From: Chara braunii
Taxonomy: Eukaryota; Streptophyta; Charophyceae; Charales; Characeae
Assembly (NCBI GenBank): GCA_003427395.1
Contig: BFEA01000035.1
Span: 3,815,165 to 3,874,113 of the forward strand
DNA length: 58,949 nucleotides
Direction: 5' to 3'
Shown here: piece after piece, positions 11,293-22,879 of the stretch
Layout of the letters: every line of letters begins with the position of its first letter
How positions within the stretch are numbered: position 1 is the first letter of the stretch
Notes under the pieces: model-generated
Told to the model about the DNA's origin: nothing
What the model saw: the letters and a program-made list of their open reading frames with translations, nothing else
Databases searched by the model: none
Translations under genes and position numbers: made by a program

Positions 11293-12711
11293 ATGGACTT
11301 AATGAAGGATGATTTTTGTGTCAAAGGCCTACGAGCATGGCGCCAACTTCTGTTGCCTGACAAGGGGACACCGGACATATGGGAAGAGATAGTGAGGCAA
11401 CCTCTCTTCGGCAATATGAATGTCACTAACCAAAAAGGGAGGGTATACCCCCATGGAACCACTATGTTTAGAGAGGGGAAACGAGAATTCATGATATATG
11501 GGATGGGGACAAAACGAAATGGAAAACATTGACAAGAACCTGGATCAACTTATTTTTTATATTCCTTAAGATTGGGTGCATATTTTGCGTAGGGGACTAA
11601 GACTCCAAAAAAAAGGGGATTGGGTAGGAATGGAGGGGGACAGAGAGAAAATAGGCAGGGTGGTGGAAGCACAAGAGGGAGAAGTGAAAGTGACCCTGTT
11701 CCATCAAAAAACAGATAATCAGCTTATAAGGTATCCACAAAATGAGAGGACAAGGCGGCAGAAGGAGGACGCGTACAAAATTAGGGTCCTTAGGGAACAA
11801 GAAGAATGGGTGGCTTACCTCCCGGAAACCCCGCTCGCCAAGCTTCCCATTGACCCAGCGGAGTGGCAATGGAACCCATAAAGCAAAACAAGATCGGGAG
11901 AAATTAAAAAATTATTTGTTGTGTATGTGAAAGCTACATATCGGCTCCTTAGGCCCCGGGTTGACATAAACAGCACCGTGCGAGAGCGCAGGATGTCCCA
12001 TCCTAGTGTAGGAAGGGACAACCTTCGCCCCGTCTGGTGGTTCACTACCACAAGAGTCAGGCCGATAAAGATAACCTCCCTACAATTGCAGATAGAGCAC
12101 CGTTGTCTCCCCATGAATGATCGGCTGATAGATCGATCCTATTTGGAACAAAAAGGTTTAGCAACAACATGGTGCGTGTCCTGCCCGACAACCTTTCCTG
12201 CCCGCAAGATCCCTTAGACCATGGAGCACATTTTCGTACAATGTTATGGGGGGATTCTCACTTGGCATTGGTAGGATAGGATTTGACGACTGATGGACAC
12301 AAAGTCTGAGTGGCCATGGGACTAGAGAGCGTTTTTATGTGAAGCATGACTCTCCCCTAAAAATAACACTTTTGAAGAGAATATGTTCAAGATTGGGAGG
12401 CAAGCAGTCATTTGGGCCCTTTGGAGGAAACGGTGGATATTAACTATTGAAAAAGTCAGACTCAAGGGCAACCAGGGGCGGTACTAATGTGGCGTTGGTG
12501 GGACCGCATTTGGTCTCCACTAGGTATTGAGGAGGAGTGGCCATGGGAATGGGAAACAATCCTACTAGGAGAATGGGGAAGGCCGCTAGCTTCCAGCTTC
12601 ACCAACAATCTGTTCGTCACGACCAGAAAGGCGGTGGTCTGGACGTTGTGGACAAGATGTATTTTTTATCAGGAAGGGGCTAGGATGGGGAAAGGGGAAC
12701 GACATAAATAG
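11293..12711 (+). pseudogene. LINE A ORF2, C-terminal zinc-binding region
   Basis: Several short frames together give the region that follows the reverse transcriptase in this LINE family. An acidic and basic linker lies at 11,576-11,881. The zinc-binding stretch is at about 12,060-12,260: LQLQIEHRCLPMNDRLID, YLEQKGLATTWCVSCPTTF, a stop at KIP*, then TMEHIFVQCYG. The C..C and H....C spacing matches the zinc-binding domain of plant-type LINE polymerases. The terminal piece at 12,487-12,711 (WWDRIWSPLGIEEEWPWEWE) aligns with LINE C at 27,900-28,100. Confidence 0.8.
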
Positions 12712-13184
12712 TCAGACAATTCATAGAAACTGAAATAAGAGTGCAATGGAAAAAAGTTTAGGAAAAGATAGCACATTTGACACAGAAAGTAGACATTACA
12801 AAAGAAATCAACTTTCATGCAGACTGGCCGGGAGGGGAAAGGGGAGGCAGAATGACACACATCGATTGGCTTGGGGAAAAAGGGAATGAAAAGGAAGGTA
12901 ATGAATTCACCAAGGATTACAAACTCAAGTTCCACGAATGACTTCAGGTCAATCTCGACATTCTAATGAAGAGTTTAGGGGAATTTCCAGATATGTTTCC
13001 CCCGACAACCACAACAATCGTAGAACTGCAATGGTTTGGGCAGGAGTAAGGAAAGAGCAAAGTAGTTTTCTGCTTAAAGGGCACTAGATTTTCAGGGCTG
13101 ATCAGGCGCCTTCAGTGGGTTGAAGAGGTACCCTAAGGCAGCAGTCATCACAGTGGTTTAGGCTTATCAATAAATAAGATCAAT

Positions 13185-13310
13185 GTAATTGGACGCTGGA
13201 CCCTTTTTTCCGCAGGTGAAGTTCCCCACCAATAGATGGAGCCTCCCGGGGAAATGCTAGAGGGGTCTGCTCTTATCATCTCCTCTAGCATCAACCCTGG
13301 TGTTCCTGAG
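13185..13310 (+). repeat. LINE A 3' tail
   Basis: Contains the core TTCCCCACCAATAGATGGAG and the following GTCTGCTC / CTCTAGCA segment of the shared tail. Its first part (GTTGGGCCTGG) is diverged. No poly(A) follows, so the end may have been overwritten by the next element. Confidence 0.7.
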
Positions 13311-13840
13311 GGCGAGGTAATTACGGAACTAATTAAACAATATTTTCAGGAATAACTCGTCATACAATGGCAGGCAGTGAAAGCTAAATTATATCTGATC
13401 ACACAGAAGGACATAACAATGACTATTAAGCCGTTCTCATTGGACTGGCTGTGGAATGAGTAGGGGGGCTGGATGGGTTATGTTCGTTGGGAAGGAGGCA
13501 GTCTCCTGGAATGCGGAGAGGACACCTTGAGACGAGATGATATCATTTGTTTCAAGGACTGGACTAAGGTGGGTGCAACGCCCCCCTCGGAGTTCCTTGA
13601 CCCTTTTCCGCCTCATGGCCTTTCAATGGTGGATCTCCATTGGTATGGAGCTTTCGCAAGGAAGTACCAAGGGTAGATGGCAGCATAGTTCAGGCGTTCG
13701 GCAGCAGGGCTGAAGAGGCCCTTTTTTCCTCCCTGCTTACACACTCATCGTTCTGCTCAATCAATTCCCTATCTTCAGGGTGATCAATGCTTGCAGGTGT
13801 TCAGGAACAATGTAGTGAGACCGTAATGAATGTCGTGTAA
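13311..13840 (+). mobile_element. Degenerate segment ahead of a second LINE tail
   Basis: About 500 bp between two LINE tails. The open stretch 13,473-13,676 (67 codons, VRWEGGSLLECGEDTL ... GLSMVDLHWYGAFARKYQG) is not recognised. As it is followed directly by a tail with poly(A), it is most simply the 3' end of a second, 5'-truncated LINE or SINE inserted in or beside LINE A. This is an inference. Confidence 0.4.
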
Positions 13841-13976
13841 GGGACGTTGGGCCTGATTTCCAGCAGGTGTTGCTCCCCACCAATAGATGGAGCCTCGCCG
13901 GGGGAGACAGAGGCGTCTGCTCATACTAGCACCCCTAGCTCCCACGGGTAGTTCAAAAAAAAAAAAAAAAAAAAAA
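13841..13976 (+). repeat. LINE 3' tail with poly(A)
   Basis: The clearest tail in the window: GGACGTTGGGCCTGATTTCC, AGCAGGTGTTGCTCCCCACC, AATAGATGGAGCCTC, GTCTGCTC, CCCCTAGC, then 22 uninterrupted A at 13,955-13,976. The pure A run shows the 3' end of a retroposed copy on the plus strand. Confidence 0.88.
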
Positions 13977-13994
13977 GTATAAACAAGGACAACC

Positions 13995-14400
13995 ACACCA
14001 GGAATTGATGGGTTGACCAAACTGTTCTGGAAATTTTATGGCCTTTGATGAGAAACAACCTATTGTAATTCTGCAAGGACAACCGACTAAGGGAGTTATA
14101 GGCTTATAGCACCAGTGTAGTGATTTCCAAAAAGGGAGATCATGAAAACATTAGGAACGACATACCTATCTCACAACGCACCATCCTTTACAAAATACTT
14201 ACCAAAGCTTTAGCCTTCCGAATTCCGGACTGGATTGATAAATGCTTTCCTATAAACCAAACTGGTTTTATTCTTTGGAGGTTCACGAAGCATTCAAGAT
14301 GGTTAGGGAAAAAAGGATGAACAGAGCCATTATTTTTTTCAGTTTTGAGAAAGCCTAAGACCGTACGACGGAGTGAATTGGGGCTTCCTCAATGAAACTA
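13995..14400 (+). pseudogene. LINE reverse-transcriptase fragment, other lineage
   Basis: The open stretch 14,120-14,320 reads NDIPISQRTILYKILTKALAFRIPD and FPINQTGFILWR, typical of the N-terminal fingers of LINE reverse transcriptase (YRPISL..YKILTK.LA.RL....I...Q.GF..GR). Upstream traces (GLTKLFWKFYG) and a downstream FSFEKA*DR support it. Wording at these motifs differs from LINEs A and B, so it is probably another LINE lineage, perhaps that of the endonuclease scrap at 4,140. Confidence 0.7.
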
Positions 14401-15116
14401 TGGAAAAAACTGGAAGTGGGCCCAAACTTCAGGAAATGGGCATATATATATGTATACATATATATATAAATATTTTAAGTCCACGTTGTTGTAGAAGTTG
14501 ACTACCAGGCATATGACACACCCGTCAACAACTAACCATTTGATCATCCTGATTGCCAAACCGGTCCCCCCTATGAGACACCCTCCCACCCTTACTCATC
14601 ATCACGATCCCCGACGTATCCCTACTCCCAAGGTCCTACCTGAGTATACACGGGATCATCACTAATTCTAGTGACCTTTGACCGGAAAGCATCTCATATT
14701 GGCACCAAGGCTAAGCAGGTTCTCACCTCCCTTCCCAGCCCTGATTGAAGGACTCTCGAACGAGCCACGTCGTACCGGCCACTTTGAGCGCTAGGGGTAA
14801 GCATGTCACTATAAGTCATATAGGTGAACCCTAGTTATTTTTCTGTTAGAGAGATCCTGACCTTATCATCATCAGATCCCCCTGGTTATTCTTTTTGAAT
14901 TCTTGCGGAGGCTATTCGAACCTAGAGCATCTCGTCAAGTTGCTATTGTCCTCGGTAGGCTTACGACCACTATCCGCTCCCCATACCAGGTCCTCTATCA
15001 TCAACTGGATGTCTAGGCATTTCGTTATCAATACCCAGAGTAGCTCGAGTTTTCGTCCTGAGTGGGTTTACGACCACTATCCGCTCCCCATACCAGGTCC
15101 TCTATAAGTCTGCATC
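14401..15116. other. Non-coding region with a short direct repeat
   Basis: AT microsatellite-like stretch near 14,440-14,470. A 41-bp sequence beginning GGCTTACGACCACTATCCGC (14,958-14,998) recurs nearly perfectly at 15,065-15,105, 107 bp downstream. No gene recognised. Confidence 0.6.
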
Positions 15117-15252
15117 CCTTTTTCTTTCTCCTTAACAAACAGTCCCTCCAGTGCTAGTGATGTTGTTGTGAGCATACATTGCTATCCCTTGGGGAGAGGC
15201 TCCATCTACTTGTGGGGAGCAGCACCTGCTGGAAAACGGGTCCAGCGTCTCT
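15117..15252 (-). repeat. LINE B 3' tail
   Basis: Complement of the shared tail: on the plus strand GGGGAGAGGCTCCATCTACT, TGTGGGGAGCAGCACCTGCT and GGGTCCAGCGTC appear in the reversed order, with a T-rich run (15,117-15,132) on the distal side. Confidence 0.85.
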
Positions 15253-15954
15253 TATGAAGTAAGATACAATATGATACATAGACGAGTAACATGACGGTGT
15301 CTGAAAGGTGTCTGCCAGCATTGATTTCTCTGGAGTCCAGAGGATTGAGTGAGCATGTGTGAGTATGACCCGACCAAAAGCAGGTGGTGCCCGTCTCCTT
15401 CTTCAACCCCTTGTCTGGTCAGGGTTCCGGGAGGAGCCATTGGGGGGCACCAATAAGACCTTCTTCCGTCACCTTGCCCATCCCCTAAAAAGTCCCCTTG
15501 CTTCGATACTGCCCTCTGTCGGGCGTACCCAGCTGCCACCCGCCCCCACGCTGTCAGTATGCTTGTTACAAACCAGAGTAAGACAGAGATTGGAAGCTTT
15601 TGCAGACTAAAGCAAAATATAACAGCAGATTGGGTTCTGAGAATCCGTGGGTTGCACTGGGCAGGGGTTTACAGACGTATTTCTAGAGACCTTGTGGGGG
15701 GGGGGAACGAGTCTGGAAACTCCTCTGCAGGTCTCATGGTGATGCTCGAGTCTATCGAGCCACTCCTTGAACCTCAGGTGGTAGTCCCTTGGGACTTCCT
15801 CTCCTTGGCTGCCATCCCTTCCCTCCTCTCCTTCCCAATCCCCTGTCCAGCACACTTCCGCTACCCATCCCTCCCGGTCCCCGCCCAACCATTCCCTAGA
15901 AAACTGTAATAATTGTTCCCGAATGTCTTTGGATCTATGTAAATGATCAAGTGA
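15253..15954 (-). other. LINE B 3' untranslated or degraded ORF2 end
   Basis: Between the tail and the last recognisable ORF2 motif. Open frames exist on both strands (15,252-15,539 -, 15,559-15,909 +) without recognisable domains. By position it is the C-terminal end and 3' untranslated part of LINE B. Confidence 0.5.
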
Positions 15955-16783
15955 TTACTTAGTTGACTTCCACCTATGGGAGAGCTCCAGTAGGAAGTGC
16001 ATTTTGAATTGCTTAACCCTCTCTTCTCCCTCTACCTGGACCTGGTCTAAAGTTAGGACACACCGTTGCCACCACAAGACCCACAGGATCGTTCTTAGGG
16101 ACAGATGAAACATGTTCGACACAAGGTGTTGTCTTGGAAGGCTGGGCAGTGGCCCATTAGGATGGTCCGCCAATCCCACGGCCATGGGAAACCCAACAGG
16201 CATCGGGAGCACCAAGGGAGCGCACGGCCTTATTGTTCCAACCGCGAGTGATCAATCAACCAGTCATTTGTAGGTAAGCACCGATGCAAGATCTGCCACT
16301 GTAAGGATGTAATTTTCGCAGGTTTGCACTTGGTGTCACAGAACCCTCGTATCGGTGTGAGAAAATGTCTCTCCACGTTGAGGTGTTTCTGCCATCTGTC
16401 GATCACCGTGTCTTTTAGGCATCGCTTGGCTCTGAGCATTATGTACGTCGCTTTCACCGAGAGACCCGACAACGTCTTAGGTTTTGGTTGTCATGGGTTA
16501 TGCCGTGTGTCAGGGTTCCAGACCCACTCCAACGTATCTATTGGGAGATCTTTTGTGAGTATCTCAGGGAGAACGGTCCGTCGGTTGTCTCCTTCCTCGA
16601 TTACCCTGATTCTGGATGTTCCTCTTTCAAAGTCCATTGGAAGGGGTCCCGTCTCCCTTCCAGTCCTCCATTTCCTTTTATACTGTACCACTCGATCAAC
16701 ACGTTGTCCGGTCGAACTAGATGAACCAGGCCTACCTTATTGACCCTCCCTTCCTTGGACACCCAATCTCCCTCCTTGAGCAC
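15955..16783 (-). pseudogene. LINE B ORF2, C-terminal zinc-binding region
   Basis: The stretch 16,472-16,230 reads LQWQILHRCLPTNDWLIDHS and RLEQ before a stop, the start of the zinc-binding region shared with LINEs A and C. 16,215-15,955 contains ILWVLWWQRCVL, matching VVWTLWTRCIF in LINE A. The linker upstream (16,783-16,491: KEGDWVSKEGRVNKVG, GRETGPLPMDFE) aligns with KKGDWVGMEGDREKIGRV in LINE A. Several breaks are present. Confidence 0.75.
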
Positions 16784-17287
16784 CGAACCTCTGCGACCCT
16801 ATCGGGGGAGCCTCTGTTATTTCTTCAAGTGTTGACTCAACATTGTGGCAGTATCTCAATTCCTCCCTCATCTTCTGTGGACCCTTCCAGTCCTTCCTCT
16901 CCCTGTCCAAAAGGTCACCCACTCGGATCACACCATTCTTCACCCATCATTTCCATGGGACGTTAGTACTGCAAAAAATATGACTCCGATCCAACGGTTT
17001 CCAAAGAGGGTTTCTCTTGCCACCTCCTCCCACCTGTCTGGGGGTGGGCGATTCGGGGGGGGGAGCCTTCTCCAGATTTTTAACAAACGGGCTCAGAAAT
17101 CATCTCTTCGTCCCTCCCCTCCCCGGGGGCGTCGTGACACTCTCCAATAGCGATCGTCTAACCATTGGAGAGGGTGAACGGACTGAGGGGCCTCGGGGGC
17201 CAGACGGGCGATTTGTTCCAGTGCCAACAGCCTCCAGAGTTCATAGTAACTTCATACGATTGGGTTCTCGAAAATCAATCGTATCAC

Positions 17288-18870
17288 CTATTGTAAACTA
17301 AGGGCTTGGGATTGAGTGAGGAGGTCTAGAATACCGAGGTCTCCTTTTGCCTTGGGTTGGATAACTGAGTCCCATGCCACCCGACTGATAGCGTGGGGGT
17401 TTTCACTATCCTCTCTCCATAGGTAAGCTGCCACCTTCCTCTTCCCGATCTTCAAGGCCCTTGGGCTCAATGACCAATGTACCGATTTGTACCAAAGGGT
17501 GGCAAAGACTACATTGTTGATCACCAAAGCACGTTCGAAAAGTGATGTGCGCTGATGGTTCCATTGAGAGAGTTTGGCAAACGCCGGGGTTGATATCGAA
17601 CCGTAATTTTCAGGGGATTGACCTAACACTATCATCTTCACCCCCAAAATCCGGATTGGGGATTAAGGGGTCACCCAGGTGATGTGGTGTCGTTCCGGGG
17701 GACGGCCTCCTTGTTGGTGGAGCCAACATCCTATCATTTTTTTTACGCCTGTTGACGGTCATATCTGAGAGGGTGTAGAAAAGGTTCATCAACCTATATA
17801 TCACCTCCATGTTCTGTTGTGTGGCGTCGGCCATAATTGTGAAATCATCTGCGAATAGCAAACAGACCGGAACAACTTCCTTAGGGATGTCGACTATCTG
17901 AATTCTCTTTAAATCTTTGCTCTGTCGGAGGTTGGTTGCTAACGCTTTCATTATGATAATGAATAAGAAGGGGGCAATAGGCTGCCCTTGTCTAACTGAA
18001 CGTTGCAGTCTTATCGACGGGGCCATATAACCGTTTGTCTGAACGCTCATGGTTGCATTGTAGTGCAGAATACGCACCCACCTCCGAAAGTTGTTGCCAA
18101 AATTCAGTATTTCCAAGCACTTCAAGTTATCGAGGAATGTCCAGTCTACGTGGTCATAAATTTTTTCGAAGTCGATGAAGATGAGCGCGATGTTACTTTT
18201 GGACTGATGGGCCAAGCTAATCATCTCATTAACTAGGAGTATATTTTCTTGGATGTTCCTATTATGCATGAAACCAGTCTGGCCGGATGGATGATGTTTT
18301 CCATTACCTCACTCATTCGGTTGGCCAACACTTTTGACATCATTTTGTAAACCACCGTCAGGAGTGTGATGAGTCGGTAGTTTCAGATGTTCATTTTGTC
18401 CCTTTTTTTAGGAAGTAACGATAACACACCTTGCCCTACTACTTCCCCCAACTCTCCGGAATCCCAAACCGCCCTATATAATTCTATCAGGTCTTCATTT
18501 ACGAGAGGCCACATGGCCTCCCAAAATTCATTGGGGAAGTCGTCTAAGCCTGGGGTTTTCTCTTCCTCCATTTGCGTGAGTGCTGCCCAAATTTCCTCTT
18601 TGGTGACCTAGCGGTTCAAATGTTCTTTTCTGTATCGAGGAGAGGCAGCTCTCCATCGGGCGTAGAAAATCCTCCAACTCTCTTAGTCGGTCTACCTCTT
18701 GCTGTTGGGGGATGTGGGAGGAAAAAAGGTCTTTGCAAAAGGATCTAGCGATCCTTACGCAATGAGCTGTGGTGGTAGCTAATTCGTCGGTCACAGGGTC
18801 CAAAAAGGCCTCGATAGTGGTGCGGTGTGGTCTCCGAGAAGCCAGGCTGAAAATTTGAGAGTCCATGGTA
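17288..18870 (-). pseudogene. LINE B ORF2, reverse transcriptase domain
   Basis: Landmarks right to left: EEEKTPGLDDFPNEFWEAMW and GQGVLSLLPKKRDKMNI (18,571-18,383); then, in the frame 18,269-17,610, ENILLVNEMISL, ALIFIDFEKIYDHVDWTF, RRSVRQGQPIAPFLF-type box (LQRSVRQGQPIAPFLF) and LLFADDFTIMA with both catalytic aspartates. The connecting segment INNVVFATLWYKSVHWSL ... AISRVAWDSVIQPKAKGD is at 17,647-17,288. D of the RQGDP box is changed to Q. Frames change at about 18,380-18,270 and 17,640. Reverse transcriptase activity is inferred for the ancestor, not for this copy. Confidence 0.9.
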
Positions 18871-18879
18871 CCCTCGGTA

Positions 18880-20045
18880 GTCCATTTCGCTAGTTTGCCT
18901 CGAATCCTAATTCCTTGTCATCTGTGTTATGCTAGTTGTAGAAGCTGGTCGTGCAAATTCTAAATGTCTGGGATGTGATCATTAGAGTTGTCCTCGTTAA
19001 CCAGGTTGTGAAGTCTTATGTGAACATCCATTTCGTGTGCATGTCGTCTGCTTGCCAACAACTTCGAATATTCTTTACATTTCCTGACTATGAAGAAGAG
19101 TCCGTTGGTGAACCATTGGACTTTCGAGTCGAAGGAGTGTTTCTGGTCTCTCCAAAAGTTCCAAACATCACAGATATATGTGTGGAACGATCTGTCCTTC
19201 AGCAGGGATGTATTGAGTTTGTAGTATCCAAGCCCTTCATCCGGCCGTTTGTGGAAGGAGAAGATGGCTCCGCATAAGCGGTGGTCTAGGCCAGGGTGGG
19301 GACTTTATGGGAAGATAGTAGCTAGTTGCAGGGCATTCTGAATCTCCTGCGAGAGTAAGATCAAGTCAATACGTGATTTTGAGTGTCTAGCCTAGTCATT
19401 GGTGCAATGGCACGTATAGGTTTTTTCTATCGGGTGCAAGTGTCTGTTCATGTCCACCAGGCCCAGAACTTCACAAAGATCTGCCAATATTCTTTCATCG
19501 TCTTCTACATAGCTTGGGCAGGGGTCTCAAGAGCCCCATCTGTCCATCCATCCATCAGGCACTGCGTGAAAATCACCGGCAATAACGAGCGTGACTCCTT
19601 GTGGAGCGAGAGTTTGAAGGTGGGTGAAAAAATGTGCCCTTTCTGTGGCTGCATTAGGGGCGCATATGAAAAAAATGCTAATTAATTATATCTCCAGCAT
19701 CCCGAGGATCGATACCCACCTTCCCTGTTCCTCGTCTGCTGCCCAATTTACCACCTCTAACCGGGACCCTTGTGGGATCCAGATGGCCACCCTGTCGACC
19801 CTGGTGATATCGCGTGCGCCCTGTAGGCCTGATAAGGACGAACTGTTTTATGGGCCCAATGGTGTCCTGGTTTATCCATTAGATGGGTTTCCTGTACACA
19901 GATGACGTCGGGCCATGTCTTGCCGCCCACAGCCTTCAACTGGTCCCAGATCAAGCAATGCTTCCAGTGCGGGTTCTTGCAGTACAATGTGTCAATTTCG
20001 TCCATTAGTATTGTCCTGTCCGCTCCCACTCCAAATCTAGACTTT
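18880..20045 (-). pseudogene. LINE B ORF2, APE-type endonuclease domain
   Basis: Right to left: WPDVICVQETHLMDKPG (about 19,905) with the metal-binding E, followed by AHAISPGSTGWPSG, where LINE A has APRPGSAGVAIW. Further on (about 19,390-19,270) the complement reads SRIDLIL and a histidine-containing end. 19,260-18,950 gives FSFHKRPDEGLGYYKLNTSL and FTNGLFFIVRKCKEYSKLL, matching FHKKTDRGSSFYKLNVSLLL in LINE A. Frames are interrupted. This domain nicks target DNA in active LINEs. Confidence 0.8.
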
Positions 20046-20249
20046 TGTCAATGGCTTGGCGGACCAATCTATTATACATAGCAGCCCGTTATGGACAACC
20101 CTCGATAAGCACGTGCATAGATCCTCCTTCGTCTAATATGGGTTGACTTTCACTTGTTGGAGGGGGAGCTTCATCAGGGCTCCGTGACTGAACCACTTAC
20201 AAATTGGAGTCCTTATCCTCATCGAAAAAAACATACAGATCTGTGGTAG

Positions 20250-21890
20250 CTACCCTCATCCATCCGTCAAATTGGGGGAGGGTTGCTAGGACTCTGGGCG
20301 GGTAGTGTTGGCGCAGAAAAGGATCCGCCCTTTTTTTTAAATCGCAATCTCTCAGGTCGGGGAGGGACCAGATGTTGTAAATAGCCCCACCCTGGCAGTG
20401 TGAACCCCCCTTGCAGTGGAGAGAGCCCAATCTCCATCCTATCGTCCGCATATCTCAGAGGTATGACTGCCACCCCTTCTTTCTGCAACAGGTTTTTTTC
20501 GTATTGACCTGCTTCCACCATATGTCTAAGTTTTTTGTGGCGTGGTTGATCACAGTGGTGATCGGCCAGGACCATTGATCGGTTCTCCCCAGGATCTTCC
20601 GGGGGTGGTAAGGGTTGCACTGGGGGGTGAAATTGTTGGGTTGTGAGGGGGCGAATCCGCTGAAAGATCTCGGACCAAGTGATGTGCGGGGGGCGGTCGA
20701 CTTCTAGGGCTTTTGCGGGGTCGGACTCTTGTCTAATATGGCAAACAGTTGGGCGTAGGAGCAGTCCCAGAAGTCCTGTGCCACGCCCGGGTGCTGAGCT
20801 CGGAAGCCCTCTATCATCCAATCAACAACAATTCTAAGTTTTTGTTTCGTGTCGATATCTGTCGGTGGTGCACCTGTGTCCTCTGCCGGTCAATATCCAT
20901 CGCAGCCACGTCTGGGGGGGGGGGGAAGGGGGACTGGAGGTTCCTTGATCTCCATGGGCTGCGGGCCAAAGGCCCCTTCGAGGTAATCCTCTGTGGCGGG
21001 CTCCGTCTAGGCCGCTTGCTTCTCTTCTTCAAGGATGGTTGTCTATTGTTCTTTGTTCCCCCTAGATCCCATCACCTTTCCTACTATGTTCGTGGCCTCC
21101 TCCTCCCTCTCCCCTTGCAGGACCGCGGTCTGCTGGCTGCCTTCGCTTGGCTGTTTGCCGGAAGGCTTGGCTGGTAGGTGGATCTGTGCAGCTTGCAGCC
21201 CCTTTGTCGGTGCCTGGAAATGTGCTGCAGAGATTTTGAAAAGCCTTTGGAGCACCCCATCCCATTGTATATGGCTCGGAAGGCACTGTTCCAAAATGCA
21301 CCTCGCCTTTATATTGTCCTCGAGGGCTCCCCTTAACTGAGTGTGTGCCTGGGGCCAGAACTCCATCGGGGTCTCTGCATAGAGAGACTGTAGACATGTC
21401 ATGATCTAGTCTGTGATTTGCAGGTTCGAGGGGTTGGGGTTTTGTACGAGTTCGAGGTCTGTCGGGTTGTCCCTTCCTTCTACACACCGCTCCAGCACGT
21501 CACCGTAGGGGTCCCTCATGCCCGCGTTTGACTGTTGGTGGTTGGAGGATTGCATGCCAGTTTCTTTTTGGTTTTGTTTGGTTCGTTGAGCCTGCTGTCT
21601 TTCCTGAGTCACTACTTCTCCTCCATCTGGCCCACCTGATTCCGTGGCCAGCACGACGAATCTGTTGCTTCCCACTTCCTCTTCCTTACCCTTTTTCTTT
21701 GATTCGGGGTAATGGACCACCTCGTTGCCCCTTTCATGGAGTTTTTGGCTGCAGTTGACTCCCCCGCTCCATCAGGCATCCCTACAATGTTTATTTGCGA
21801 ACTCATGTTTTCGGTGGTGTCCCGCCGTGTTTTGCATGATCGAGTATGTTTAGTCTCAAACTCGAACCTCATGCTTATCAGTGACATGTG
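20250..21890 (-). pseudogene. LINE B ORF1
   Basis: Right to left, a series of frames from 21,887 to about 20,250. 21,720-21,406 contains ESKKKGKEEEVGSNRFVVLA; 21,402-21,043 contains MEFWPQAHTQLRGALEDNIK. The complement of 20,870-20,745 reads TKQKLRIVVDWMIEGF and VAQDFWDCSYAQLFAILD, the signature shared with LINEs A and D. 20,560-20,380 gives KKLRHMVEAGQYEKNLL and RMEIGLSPLQGGFTLPGWG. It is identified as ORF1 by its position 5' of the endonuclease. No zinc knuckle, RRM or coiled coil is obvious to me. Confidence 0.7.
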
Positions 21891-22879
21891 TTAACCTACG
21901 GAGCTACAACCTCCAATTGTTTGAACGTGTGCTACGCTGAGCTCGAGTAAGGGACACGTGTGCAAGCATCGAGACAACCCCATGGACCAAGAACATCAGG
22001 CAACCCCTTGACAATGTAGTCTGAATTTGACATACAACAAAGCCCTTGGGTAGTGGGCAAACAGTGCTTGCCATATCCTTACCTCAGTTACATGTGTCAG
22101 CCCAAGGGAGTGTGCAAATGGTCGTGCGTAATGTGTAATAATGTGGGAAAAGACAGAGATACCTACAATATATGAGGGTATTCGAGTAACAAAAGATGGG
22201 CAGACCCTCGACGACAAAAAAACTGTTGATCAATTAAATCAATAGAATGGCAGGTCAGAGAGCACATTCACTTTGCTATGGGAAGAAGCTTTGAGCATCA
22301 GTGAGTCTACATTTTGAAGTTGTGATATGTAGCCTTAATTTGGACCATACCTAATCATACCATTACGGGATTAAATCGCAAACCCAAAGCCTATATTATG
22401 GTTTGTGGACCCTTACAAAAAGAAAATACATACAGAAACATATACAGAAGATAGTCTGACATTATGTCATTAGGAAATCATCCAAGGAAGGCTTAGGAGT
22501 AATCGACCCAAGACAGGGAACAAAAGCCCTTCAGGTTACCTTAGAATTTGACTTTAGACAACACAAAATCCGTGATCCCTACGGAGAATGCGGCCAACAT
22601 GTCTGACCGATTTAAGGTAATGAATAAAGAGTGTAGTGCAAAGACAAGTCGTAAAGATACTGAAGAAATGTTACTCCCAATGAAGCTGGAATTCCCCTTC
22701 CGTACAAGACAGCTGGAAAAACCTTTTGAAAAGAAAATTTACATGCAAACCAGGAAGGTGGGAAATCATCAGTGGTTTCGTGAACTTTTTTCTTATGTGT
22801 AGGTGCTTTATATGACCAACATAAAACTCAACTTGCCAAATATTATGGAGGTTTAGTTAGTAAAATATTTGTAGTGCTT
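21891..22879. other. Non-coding region between LINE B and the gypsy remnant
   Basis: About 1 kb without a recognised domain. An 84-codon frame at 22,548-22,802 (+) is lysine-rich and may belong to the upstream part of the gypsy remnant that starts near 22,880, but nothing identifies it. Confidence 0.4.

Larger units (their letters stand above)
6600..13310 (+). mobile_element. LINE A, degenerate non-LTR retrotransposon
   Basis: A near full-length but inactive LINE. In order: ORF1 (from about 7,239), APE-type endonuclease (8,428-9,285), reverse transcriptase (about 9,680-11,170), zinc-binding C-terminus (about 11,290-12,720) and a 3' tail ending near 13,300. The 5' limit is uncertain; 6,591-7,238 is stop-poor and probably leader or upstream ORF1. 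Every domain contains in-frame stops or frameshifts. The order endonuclease, reverse transcriptase, zinc-binding region is that of L1-like LINEs. LINE B, on the opposite strand, is alignable throughout, so the two are one family. Confidence 0.88.
15117..21890 (-). mobile_element. LINE B, near full-length non-LTR retrotransposon
   Basis: Minus-strand LINE of about 6.8 kb. Reading from right to left: ORF1 (about 21,890-20,250), endonuclease (about 20,045-18,900), reverse transcriptase (18,870-17,288), zinc-binding C-terminus (16,780-15,955) and a 3' tail at 15,252-15,117 next to a T-rich stretch, the complement of a degraded poly(A). It aligns with LINE A on the opposite strand in all domains. 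It is the best-preserved LINE here but still has several frameshifts and stops. Its full layout shows what is missing from LINEs C and D. Confidence 0.9.

Noticed and set aside
14958-15105. Direct repeats considered as a CRISPR array
   Set aside because: Only two copies, eukaryotic retrotransposon context, no cas genes.
16324-16743. Plus-strand ORF of 139 codons
   Set aside because: It is the antisense of the LINE B zinc-binding region, which has recognisable motifs; the plus frame has none.
20749-21177. Plus-strand ORF of 142 codons
   Set aside because: Antisense shadow of LINE B ORF1.
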